Positions 34,136 through 41,894 of a DNA stretch of 64,000 bases are shown in pieces; positions within the stretch are counted from its first letter, which is position 1; every line of letters starts with the position of its first letter. The stretch spans positions 77,471-141,470 of the forward strand of contig DATKZS010000140.1 of assembly GCA_035527835.1 (NCBI GenBank), read 5' to 3'. Position numbers and translations under genes: made by a program. The notes beneath the pieces were generated by a model. That model was not told the DNA's origin. It did no database searches and saw nothing but the letters and a program-made list of their open reading frames with translations. Source of the stretch: DATKZS01 sp035527835 [NCBI: bacterium] (GTDB lineage: Bacteria; RBG-13-61-14).

Positions 34136-36661
34136 CTATTTGGTCTGCCCCATTTCCGCTTCCGGGGCCCTGCCGCCGGCCCAGTTGTCGAGCTTGATTT
34201 CCTTGGCCGCGCCGGTGTGCTTGTCGGAAGCGGAGACGGTGAAGAGGCCGCTCTGGTCAATGTCGAAGCGGACCTCGATCTCGGGCCGGCCGCGGCGGGC
34301 CTTCTCGATGCCGTCGAGCACGAACTCGCCGAGCGGCGTGTTCTCCTTGGCATACAGGCCCTCGCCCTGCATCACGGTGATGCGGATGCGGTCCTGGTTG
34401 TCGGTGCAGGTCGTGAAAATCTGGGTCGCGCGCGCGGGCAGCTTGGAAAAGCGCCTGACGATGGGCACGAAGTGGCCGCCGAAATGCGCGATGCCCACGG
34501 TCTGCGAGAGCACGTCGAGCAGCACCGGCGCGTCCACCATCCCGCGCGCCGCCGCCTTTTCAGCGGAGGCCGGAGGCGGGGCCGGGGGAGCGCCCAGGTC
34601 CCGAATGATCGGACCGGCCGCCACCGGATGGTCATCAAAATGCCCGCCCTCGGCCGCGGCGGGAGGACCGGACGGCTGCGGCGGCTCCGGCTCCTCTACG
34701 GCCGGAAGCTCATCGCCGGCGCCCTCGAACTCGGCGGGCTCCTGGTCAAAAATTTCGCCGCCCGCCGCTTCTTCGACCGGCATTTCCAGGGGCGCCGGGG
34801 CCTCGTCGGCCGCGGCCAGTTCCACCGGCGCCTCTTGCTCCAAGCTGTCGCGCTCAAAAGGTGTTTCCACCGTCTGGGCGGGCTGGACTCTCTCGACCCA
34901 TTCGCGGGGGGCGGGCGCGAGGCCGGTCACCGTGGGCGGCGGCTCGGGAGGAGAAGGCGATGATGGCGGCATGAAAAATTCGTCAAGGCCGGAGGGGGCC
35001 GCGTCCGCGGCGGCTACGGAATGGGAGGCCGGCGCATACGTTTCCTCATCCGGCGCCACTAATTCCTCGGTAACTTCCTCGCTAACGGCCTCGGCCTCCA
35101 AAGGCTCGGGCAGCTCGGCTTCCTCGCCGGACCATTCGTCTCCCGTCTCCACGACCTCGGCCAGCGGCGCTTCCGGCGTTTCCGGCGTCGGCGGCATGGC
35201 AGAGGCGCGGTCGCGGTCCATGGGCAGTCTGGTGTCGGCGTTTTTTTCCAGGGGCAGGGTCTCGGCATGATAGTCGGGCGCGCGGCGCGGCGGCGCCGGC
35301 GCGGGAGGCGGCGCCATCCCGGGAGGTGGTGGGGCGGGGGCCTTGGGCTCGACCACCGGTTGCGCCACCGGGAATCCGGGTGTGGTCAGGGACTGGTCAT
35401 AAGATGCGCCGGGCCGGGTCGCGTCCTGGCCGATTCCCGGCTGGGTGGCTTCGGGCAAGGGCGCGGCCATGGGCAAGGGCGCGCCCACGGCCACCCGCTC
35501 CGGGCGTTTTCTGAGGAGCTTCTCGCCGGAGATGGACGCGGCGTGAATGGCCGCGCCCACGGCCACGGACTCGTCGGGGTGGAGCGAGCAGTCGGGCTCG
35601 CGCCCGTAAAATTCCGCGACCGTCCGGCGGACCAGGGGCATGCGGGTCATGCCGCCGACCATCACCAGGTTGTCAATGTCGGGCCGGCCCATCCCGATTT
35701 CCTTGAGCAGCCGCTCGAAGATGATCACCGGCTTCTCGACCAGGTCGCGCACCATGCCCTCATACTGCTCCCGGGTGATGACGGCCTCGATCCCGGCCCA
35801 GCGGTTCAGGTCCGGGCAGATGGCGGGCAGGTTGATCTCGACCTCGTCCTTGTCGGAGAGCGCGATCTTGGTCCGCTCCGCCGCGTCCTTCACCCGCTGG
35901 TGCGCCATCTTGTCGTTGAAGATGTTGATCTGGAACTTCTGCTTGAAATCCTCCACCAGAAAATCCACCAGGCGGTTGTCAAAGTCCTCGCCGCCCAGCC
36001 ATGAGTCCCCGTCGGTGGCGATCACCTCGAACACGCCCTGCCCGATGGCCAGGATGGAGAGGTCAAAGGTCCCGCCGCCCAGGTCGAAGATGGCTATGGT
36101 CTGTTCCTCGTCCTGGTCAAAGCCATAGGCCAGGGCCGCGGCGGTCGGCTCGTTGATGAGCTTGACCACGTCGAGCCCGATCATGGTGCCGGCCTCGCGG
36201 GTGGCCTTTCTTTGCGGGTCCGTGAAATACGCGGGCACGGTGATGACCACGCGCTTGATGTCCTGGCCGATGGTCTTCTTGCCGATCCGGGTCAGGTACT
36301 TCAGGATGATGGCGCCCACCTCGGTCGGGTCCAGCTCCTTGTCCCGGCCCTTGACCTTGATCCCGCCGTCCGGCCCCTTGAGAATGTCAAAGCCGAAATA
36401 CTGCCGGGCCTTCTGGACCTCGGGATCATCGAACCGCCGGCCGATCAGACGCTTGGTGGCCCAGATGGTGCTGTAGGGGTCGCTGATCACCTCGTTCTTG
36501 GCCTGCGGACCCACCAGGATCCTCCCGTCCTCCATGACGTGGATGTAAGAAGGGGTGACGCGGTTGCCCCGGCTGTCCGGCGCCACCACCGGCTCGCCGT
36601 CAACCACCACGGCGAGGCAACTGGTGGAGGTCCCCAGGTCTATCCCCACGATCCGGTCCAT
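34136..36661 (-). CDS. Atypical Hsp70 (DnaK-like): ATPase domain, long disordered linker, beta-SBD, no lid
   Basis: The 841-residue protein has a normal Hsp70 ATPase domain at residues 1-385 (VGIDLGTSTSC, INEPTAAALAYG, IFDLGGGTFDLS, VMVGGMTRMP). Residues 386-710 are a Pro/Ala/Glu-rich, probably disordered stretch. Residues 711-825 resemble the Hsp70 peptide-binding beta domain (PVLLDVLSQTVGI replaces the DVLLLDVTPLSLGIE linker; MQGEGLYAKENTPLGEF; FTVSASDKHTGAAKEI). The protein stops there: the helical lid and the EEVD-like tail are absent. ATG 36661 is supported by the family start. It may act as a scaffold or specialised chaperone. The gene stands alone. Confidence 0.9.
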   Translation of the reverse strand: MDRIVGIDLGTSTSCLAVVVDGEPVVAPDSRGNRVTPSYIHVMEDGRILVGPQAKNEVISDPYSTIWATKRLIGRRFDDPEVQKARQYFGFDILKGPDGGIKVKGRDKELDPTEVGAIILKYLTRIGKKTIGQDIKRVVITVPAYFTDPQRKATREAGTMIGLDVVKLINEPTAAALAYGFDQDEEQTIAIFDLGGGTFDLSILAIGQGVFEVIATDGDSWLGGEDFDNRLVDFLVEDFKQKFQINIFNDKMAHQRVKDAAERTKIALSDKDEVEINLPAICPDLNRWAGIEAVITREQYEGMVRDLVEKPVIIFERLLKEIGMGRPDIDNLVMVGGMTRMPLVRRTVAEFYGREPDCSLHPDESVAVGAAIHAASISGEKLLRKRPERVAVGAPLPMAAPLPEATQPGIGQDATRPGASYDQSLTTPGFPVAQPVVEPKAPAPPPPGMAPPPAPAPPRRAPDYHAETLPLEKNADTRLPMDRDRASAMPPTPETPEAPLAEVVETGDEWSGEEAELPEPLEAEAVSEEVTEELVAPDEETYAPASHSVAAADAAPSGLDEFFMPPSSPSPPEPPPTVTGLAPAPREWVERVQPAQTVETPFERDSLEQEAPVELAAADEAPAPLEMPVEEAAGGEIFDQEPAEFEGAGDELPAVEEPEPPQPSGPPAAAEGGHFDDHPVAAGPIIRDLGAPPAPPPASAEKAAARGMVDAPVLLDVLSQTVGIAHFGGHFVPIVRRFSKLPARATQIFTTCTDNQDRIRITVMQGEGLYAKENTPLGEFVLDGIEKARRGRPEIEVRFDIDQSGLFTVSASDKHTGAAKEIKLDNWAGGRAPEAEMGQTK

Positions 36662-36874
36662 GTCCGATCCTCCGTTTCGCCGCCGGCGCCCATCATCCGC
36701 GCCGGCCGGGTAATGCTGGACGCAACGACTTACCTATTGTAGCCGGGTTAGCGGGCCGGATGCAACGGGCCGGGAAAATCAGGATTCGGCCCTCTTCCGA
36801 ATGTCGGCGCAAGGCTCCCACACTCCGAACCGGCCTTTGCGGGGGATGAACTCGATAGGGCTTGAGCGCTTCCA

Positions 36875-37804
36875 TCATTCTTCACATCCATAGAGTTCAA
36901 CATGGCTGTCACTGCCGGAGGAGTCAAATTGAAAGCGGGGCGTATCGGGACCGCCGGATTTATACAATACAAAATAACCCGGCAGTCTTGTGATATAGTA
37001 ATTGGAGAAATCCAATATATTTGTAGGTTTGACTTCGGCCCGCAGTATTACTTCGCCCAGCTTTCTCTTGTTGGCGGAGAACAGTTCAGGTACCGAAAGC
37101 TCCACCATCCATACTTGTTCCTGGCCGATTTCATTTTCAATCGTTCCGATGAGCTTTTCATCGCCGATTTTAAGCCCATCCCAATCAGCAACTTGTCTCA
37201 AATGCCTGGTATAGGCCGATCCAGAGATCAGGAGAGGCCTGATCACGAGCAGATCATTTCTTGCATAATAGTCCAGCCGTTTTGCCCATGGACCGGCGCC
37301 GGCGGGAACGCTTGGGAGGATCTTCATCAGATAATTCGAGCCTATCACTTCCGCCCTGATTGGATCGGTCAATACTTGCTTGGGCAATGTAAGTATTACT
37401 GAAGCCCCCTGATCCTCGAAATAATCATTGGGCACGCAATAATTGGAGCCCCAGTTGTCATCATGGATGATGAACATATCAACCCAGGATTCGCTTGGTA
37501 TGTATTTCGTGCTTTTGCCAACCACGAAGTAGGATGACTCGGCCCTTGGCACCCAGGTGTCTTCATTGAACGTATGGCCGATGACGGGAATTGCATGGCG
37601 TTCATCCGGACCTGATTTGAAAACCACCAGGGCCGGATACCCTGATTCAATGTGACCATAGATGATTTTTTTCAGCGGAACCCCGGGCTTTTGGCCACGT
37701 AGCGACCAGTTCAGGCCGGAGTATTCCAAGACCTTGCCCACTTCAGTTTCTGTCAGGCCTCTAATTGGACCGGTATCAAGGTCAATTCCGATTACCTCAT
37801 TCAT
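36875..37804 (-). CDS. Papain/C39-like cysteine peptidase domain, downstream half of an interrupted gene
   Basis: The 309 residues from ATG 37804 include HAIPVIGHTFNEDTWVP and, further on, FIIHDDNWGSNY, which look like the His and Asp regions of papain-like or C39-like peptidases. The same frame stays open upstream to the TAG at 37892-37894 and there encodes TNKCAHVALKTLISRF, an apparent catalytic-Cys motif. That part is not covered from ATG 37804, and no start codon with an RBS lies between. The half is thus probably not translated alone in active form. It is AT-rich relative to neighbours. The family assignment is by motif only. Confidence 0.55.
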   Translation of the reverse strand: MNEVIGIDLDTGPIRGLTETEVGKVLEYSGLNWSLRGQKPGVPLKKIIYGHIESGYPALVVFKSGPDERHAIPVIGHTFNEDTWVPRAESSYFVVGKSTKYIPSESWVDMFIIHDDNWGSNYCVPNDYFEDQGASVILTLPKQVLTDPIRAEVIGSNYLMKILPSVPAGAGPWAKRLDYYARNDLLVIRPLLISGSAYTRHLRQVADWDGLKIGDEKLIGTIENEIGQEQVWMVELSVPELFSANKRKLGEVILRAEVKPTNILDFSNYYITRLPGYFVLYKSGGPDTPRFQFDSSGSDSHVELYGCEE

Positions 37805-37891
37805 TTGGCGATAGGATAAGTAGCTTGATGGATTGAAACGGGATATCAGGGTCTTAAGAGCAACATGCGCGCATTTATTGGTGATCGCGTT

Positions 37892-37894
37892 CTA
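37892..37894 (-). other. In-frame TAG joining two ORFs of one gene
   Basis: The upstream ORF ends EGYIYAQ-TAG, and the same frame continues NAITNKCAHVALK for the rest of the peptidase-like ORF. CAG to TAG is a single transition. Read-through would give one protein of about 504 residues (36875-38392). Confidence 0.75.
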
Positions 37895-38392
37895 TTGCGC
37901 ATAAATGTACCCCTCAATCTCAAACTCCGAATCGGCAACCAGACATTTCCATTTAGGAGCTTTCCTTATATAATTATGTTCGTGCCTGCTCTTCCGTATA
38001 ACCGACTCAAATATACGCACATCCTCGATTCCATCGGCAAATGAATCTCTTTTGATTATGGCATAACCTAAAAAGCTGCTTCCCTCAATTCTTGATATCT
38101 CTTCTTCGGAGGAAATCGCTTGAGAGAAGAAACTCAGCCTGTACGAGGCTGATGACTTGAATTCGGGCAGTTGCTTCTTGATATCCTCATTTTCTTCTAT
38201 CAGCTCGGCCGCATCATTCAATTTCTCAAAGACTAAGCTTTTGCCACTAAGTTGTCTTATCTGGGAGAATAGTCTTCTTATTGGTCCCGAGTCACCAAAG
38301 TTTTCTTCAATCCAATCAAAATTAGAAAAGGACCGCTCAATGTTGAGGGCCCTTATCTCTGAACTGCTTGCGAATCGCGCAAATTGTTCCAT
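37892..38392 (-). CDS. Upstream half of the TAG-interrupted peptidase-like gene
   Basis: The 166-residue ORF from ATG 38392 ends in EGYIYAQ followed by TAG, in the same frame as the peptidase-like ORF downstream. By itself it has no recognised domain. It is AT-rich and charged, with KQLPEFKSS and FLGYAIIKRDSF segments. In the intact gene it would be an N-terminal domain of about 166 residues in front of the catalytic Cys. A small ORF (38410-38580) precedes it by 17 bases and may be in the same operon. Confidence 0.6.
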   Translation of the reverse strand: MEQFARFASSSEIRALNIERSFSNFDWIEENFGDSGPIRRLFSQIRQLSGKSLVFEKLNDAAELIEENEDIKKQLPEFKSSASYRLSFFSQAISSEEEISRIEGSSFLGYAIIKRDSFADGIEDVRIFESVIRKSRHEHNYIRKAPKWKCLVADSEFEIEGYIYAQ

Positions 38393-38409
38393 TACAATAT
38401 CTATACATG

Positions 38410-38580
38410 CTATTTGATAACAAACCTAATCTTTTTATCTTCCTCCTCGTATTCATCTAATTTATTAAGAAACTTCTCGACGTCGTCATTCCTGACTTGC
38501 ACTACCTTCTCCACACCCTTCCCTGAAGTCGCTGCAAGCAAAGCCGTCCGCTTCTCTTCAATTGATTTGGTACGGTTCAT
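38410..38580 (-). CDS. Small hypothetical protein upstream of the interrupted peptidase-like gene
   Basis: The 56-residue hydrophilic protein starts MNRTKSIEEKRTALLAA and ends in a charged EYEEEDKKIRFVIK. ATG 38580 has GGAGG 8 bases upstream, better than the in-frame GTG at 38595. It might be a partner or regulator of the next gene, but no family is recognised. Confidence 0.5.
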   Translation of the reverse strand: MNRTKSIEEKRTALLAATSGKGVEKVVQVRNDDVEKFLNKLDEYEEEDKKIRFVIK

Positions 38581-38886
38581 GCCAATCTCCTCCACCTCGG
38601 GTCGTCCGATTTAGGATGCCAAGATCTCCCGCCCCGCTCCACAATATCAGATTTCACCTAATGATTTTCTTAACATAACCCCGCCAGAGGCGCAAAGGCT
38701 GATCCAGCGGGGAGCAAGTTATATTAGCCTATGTGTTAGCAACTGTATTAAAGTGTATTAAATTGTATTAACATGTATCATATAACAATTTCTTGATAGG
38801 TGTCAACGCAAATAATTTTGCGGCATGCATTAAAAAATGAGATAGCTATTCTGTTTTGGAATAGTTTTGTATAAAGCAACATAAAA
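38581..38886. promoter_or_regulatory. AT-rich intergenic region with GTATTAA repeats
   Basis: About 300 bases without a gene. Four closely spaced GTATTAA-like units (about 38740-38776: TGTATTAAAGTGTATTAAAT, then TGTATTAACATGTAT) may bind a regulator or form a promoter for the small ORF upstream of the peptidase-like gene. Nothing else is recognised. Confidence 0.35.
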
Positions 38887-40281
38887 TCAAGGTGATATGT
38901 CGGGAGCTTTGAAGGGAAGCTCACCGTAACTGGAGGCCTCCTGCCCCACCCTCACCGCGATCTCCAGGGCGTCCACGAGGTCGTCGTGGGGGCCGTCGGG
39001 GAAGGAGAGGAGCTCGGTGAGGAGGAGGTGGGCGCCGGTTTCGGGGAAGGCGAGGCGTCCGGTTTGGACCAGGCCCTGGAGGCGCATGGCGCGGGCGATC
39101 TTGTCGCGGGTCTGGACGATGGAGCGGACGGGGAGGCCGGTCTCGGCGCGGAGGCGCTGGGCCATGGCTTCCTGATAGGCGTTGGCCTCGACGCCGATGG
39201 CGACGACGGGGGAGCCGGGGGAATCGTGGGCGGCGAACAGCGCCTTGATGGCGCGGAACTGATCCTCGAAGGAGAGGCGGTCGCGGTGCACGGACAGGAC
39301 GTGGTAACTTTTGGGCGCGGCCAGGCCGATGGTGACGTGGGCGAAGTAGTCGTGATGGTCGTCCCGGCCGATGGCGAGGTCCACGCCCTGGAACTTGCGG
39401 ACGCAGGCGGGCGCGGGCCTGGTCACGATCCATTCGGGCCGGAAGATCGCGCCCATCATGGCGGTGACGTCGTTCTGGTACTGGGCGTTGAAGATGGCGG
39501 GCCCGGCCTGGTCGCGCTTTTCGCGGAGCAGCGCGAGCGGGAATTTTTCCTCCCACAGCGCGCGCTCCCCGCCGTTCTCCCCGGTGATGGCGGGCTCGAC
39601 CAGCGCGGGCATGCCCTTTTTGATGAGCTTGCCGTAGAGGTCGTCGTGGTGGTAGCGGGTGCCCATGACGTGGAACTCGCCGCCGGGCTCCAGGGTGGGC
39701 AGCAGCTCCTTGTAGTACCAGGTCTCGAGCTTTCGGCGCATGGCCTTGCCCGCGGCCAGGGCCTCGTCCACCACGTCGTCCATGATGATCAGGTCGTAGT
39801 GCTTGCTGATGACCGGCCCCATGACGCCCATGACCGTAACGGTGGCCTCCTTGGCGGGGGTGAGGCGCGAGCACAGCGCGATCTCGTTCTCGTTCCAGGG
39901 CTGCCCGGCGAGCCCGCCGTGGACCTCGACGATGGCGGGATTTTTTTCGAGGTGCGCCCGGATCTCGCGGAGGAAGGCTATAGCCTGGGCCGCGGTGTTG
40001 GAGACGATGAGGACGCGGAGGTCGGGATTGAAGAGAATGCGGTACAGGGTGAAGGCGACGGTGAGGATGGTGGACTTGCCGTGGCCGCGGGGAGCGAGCA
40101 GCAGCGAGTGGGGGTGGGAGGCGGCGAAGCGCCACCATTTTTCGTGGAAGGCGGTGAACTCGTAGCCCAAGACGCCGGTGATGAAGGCGCGCGGGTCCGA
40201 TGGCAGGGCGGGCGGCTCCCAGGATTCGAGGAGCTTGATCCAGGCATTGGCGATGGCTGCGTCGCCGGGGGATGGTTTCAT
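38887..40281 (-). CDS. Phage terminase large subunit
   Basis: The 464-residue packaging motor has an ATPase domain with Walker A-like LLAPRGHGKST, ITGVLGYEFTAFHEKWW upstream, Walker B LIIMDDV and MGTRYHHDDLYG. The RNase-H-like nuclease domain follows (GVDLAIGRDD, VVAIGVEANAYQEAMAQRL, GPHDDLVDAL with acidic metal ligands). ATG 40281 is chosen because GGAGGATCACTC precedes it. It lies downstream of the ParB-like gene, separated by a foldback repeat. Active-site acids are present, so it may be functional. Confidence 0.92.
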   Translation of the reverse strand: MKPSPGDAAIANAWIKLLESWEPPALPSDPRAFITGVLGYEFTAFHEKWWRFAASHPHSLLLAPRGHGKSTILTVAFTLYRILFNPDLRVLIVSNTAAQAIAFLREIRAHLEKNPAIVEVHGGLAGQPWNENEIALCSRLTPAKEATVTVMGVMGPVISKHYDLIIMDDVVDEALAAGKAMRRKLETWYYKELLPTLEPGGEFHVMGTRYHHDDLYGKLIKKGMPALVEPAITGENGGERALWEEKFPLALLREKRDQAGPAIFNAQYQNDVTAMMGAIFRPEWIVTRPAPACVRKFQGVDLAIGRDDHHDYFAHVTIGLAAPKSYHVLSVHRDRLSFEDQFRAIKALFAAHDSPGSPVVAIGVEANAYQEAMAQRLRAETGLPVRSIVQTRDKIARAMRLQGLVQTGRLAFPETGAHLLLTELLSFPDGPHDDLVDALEIAVRVGQEASSYGELPFKAPDISP

Positions 40282-40322
40282 GAGTGATCCTCCATTGGGT
40301 GGAAAGGGGGTTGGTTTTTTTG

Positions 40323-40417
40323 AACCACAGATGAACACGGATGAACACTGATAAATAAGAAAGATCTTTTTATTCTTTTTTGTTTTCATCCGTGTTTATC
40401 CGTGTTCATCTGTGGTT
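40323..40417. repeat. Foldback repeat, unit CAGATGAACA
   Basis: AACCACAGATGAACACGGAT on the left pairs with ATCCGTGTTCATCTGTGGTT on the right. Same family as 18087-18165; here it lies between the terminase and ParB-like genes. Confidence 0.9.
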
Positions 40418-40436
40418 TCCTTCCTAAACCTTCTGA

Positions 40437-41075
40437 TCAACCGCGGACTGAAAGATAGGTTTCGCATACACCGGCCAGCGCCTCGCCTGCTTCGGCGACG
40501 TGGAAGTGCTTTTGCGCGCCGGCGATGGCCGCGTCAATGATTTTTTTTTGTTCGGGGCTGACCACGGCGGCGAAGAGCTCGAGCTGGGGCGGCGCGACCG
40601 GAGCGACATTGATGGCGCGGAGGGCGGCTTCCACCTTGTCCTGATCGGCCAGGGCCTTGAGCTCTTCGAGCTCGAAGGCGGACCAGGGCAGCAGGCGGCC
40701 AAGCGCTTCGGTCTCAAGCTCGCGGCTGAGCTCGGCGACCAGGTCGGCCAGGCGGTCGGGGTCGTTCTCGCCGCGGAAGCCGTTCATCTGGAGGGTCTTT
40801 ACACGGGCCTCGGTGTCGCCAAGCGGCAGGGCCACGCAGGGGATGCGGGGCAGGCCCAGCTCGCGGGCGATCCGGAAGCGGTGCTCGCCGTCCACGATCT
40901 CGAAGCGAGAGCCACGGGGCCGCACCAGGATCGGGGCCATGAAGCCGCGGCGCCGGATCTCGGCGGCGAGCTTATGGAGCTTGTCCGGCGCGAGCCGGTT
41001 CGGGTTCCACGGGTTCGGATCCAAGAGGTCCGCGCTGATCCATTCGATCGCGAGCCGGGGCGATGATGAGTCCAT
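40437..41075 (-). CDS. ParB/Srx-domain protein
   Basis: The 212-residue protein has a ParB N-terminal nuclease-like domain: LLDPNPWNPNRLAPDKLHKL, GFMAPILVRPRG, FEIVDGEHRFRIARELG (the GEHR box) and IPCVAL. Such proteins near terminase genes are common in phages and may bind or hydrolyse nucleotides. The C-terminal part is helical. Its start overlaps the upstream methyltransferase gene by about 104 bases in another frame, which is typical of phage packing. Confidence 0.85.
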   Translation of the reverse strand: MDSSSPRLAIEWISADLLDPNPWNPNRLAPDKLHKLAAEIRRRGFMAPILVRPRGSRFEIVDGEHRFRIARELGLPRIPCVALPLGDTEARVKTLQMNGFRGENDPDRLADLVAELSRELETEALGRLLPWSAFELEELKALADQDKVEAALRAINVAPVAPPQLELFAAVVSPEQKKIIDAAIAGAQKHFHVAEAGEALAGVCETYLSVRG

Positions 41076-41703
41076 AATACATTACCCTCCTTCCCTTGGC
41101 CCATGAGGCCGTGAAGTACGAGGCCGTGAGGCCGTATTTCTTTGCGAGCTCCTTCCAGAAGCCGCGCACCAGGAGCTCGTACTCGGAAGCGGAGAGCGAG
41201 CGGGTGCGGGCGAGGCGATGATCAGGGGCCGCGACCTGGTAGGCGGCGGGCGTGATTCTCTGGCCGCGCAAAAGGGCCATGCGGCCGCCGTCGGTCACTG
41301 CCACCGCCGTCCTCTCCCGGACCCGGTGGTGGGCGAAGGCCTGGGCGATGAGCGGGTGCGGGTTGCCGTAGGCGTCAAAGTCCATGAAGGTCACGTCCGC
41401 GAGCCCGGGCAGGATGGCGCGGACAAAATCGCGGTTGTCCATGGCATAGGCCGTGAGCGCCGGCCCCGGCCGGTTCGCGGCTGCTTGCTCCCGGGCCCGG
41501 GCCAGGAGGCGGGCCAGCTTGGCGGGGTCCTTCTCCACGGCGTGGACGGCCGCGAACCCGCCGTAGAGTCCGGCCAGGATCCGGCCCTCTCCGGCGAAGA
41601 AATCCACGGCGGCCTTCGGGGCAACCAAGCGGATGAGCCGCGAGCGCAGCAGCCGCTTGAGCTCGGGGAAGGCGTGGTCGGTCTTCTTCTTTTCCCGGGT
41701 CAT
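40972..41703 (-). CDS. SAM-dependent methyltransferase (Trm1-like motif)
   Basis: The 243-residue protein has a Rossmann methyltransferase core: VDFFAGEGRILAGLYGG for SAM motif I, VHAVEKDP for the ribose-binding acid, and VTFMDFDAYGNPH in place of motif IV. That last motif recalls Trm1-type tRNA guanine methyltransferases (DLDPYG) more than DNA N-methyltransferases (DPPY). RNA or DNA target unknown. ATG 41703 has GGGA 8 bases upstream; GTG 41709 is possible. It is the first gene of the methyltransferase-ParB-terminase operon. Confidence 0.7.
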   Translation of the reverse strand: MTREKKKTDHAFPELKRLLRSRLIRLVAPKAAVDFFAGEGRILAGLYGGFAAVHAVEKDPAKLARLLARAREQAAANRPGPALTAYAMDNRDFVRAILPGLADVTFMDFDAYGNPHPLIAQAFAHHRVRERTAVAVTDGGRMALLRGQRITPAAYQVAAPDHRLARTRSLSASEYELLVRGFWKELAKKYGLTASYFTASWAKGRRVMYYGLIIAPARDRMDQRGPLGSEPVEPEPARAGQAP

Positions 41704-41726
41704 GATCACGTTCCCGCCAAATCAAA

Positions 41727-41783
41727 AGGATCGAGGGGTTCCGGAAGATTAGCTCGATTCCCGCTCCTCGATCCTCGCTCCTT
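41727..41783. repeat. Foldback repeat, unit GGATCGAGG
   Basis: AAGGATCGAGGGGTTCCGGA on the left and CTCGATTCCCGCTCCTCGAT then CCTCG on the right. Related to 34048-34100 and 43651-43711. It lies between divergent genes. Confidence 0.75.
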
Positions 41784-41894
41784 AAAATGCCCCAAGATAA
41801 AAATGCTTATTAGTTTGAAAAGAAAGTTGCCGGGATACTTGACAATATGAGTGGAAATGCCATAATCTAGGGGTGACGATGAAGGAGGACGGGG

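Noticed and set aside
38986-40287. A 433-codon open frame opposite the terminase gene
   Set aside because: Gly/Asp-rich antisense shadow; the terminase on the minus strand has clear Walker and nuclease motifs.
40972-41703. DNA adenine or cytosine methyltransferase of a restriction system
   Set aside because: The motif IV region is DFDAYG rather than DPPY, no PC motif is seen and no restriction gene is adjacent.
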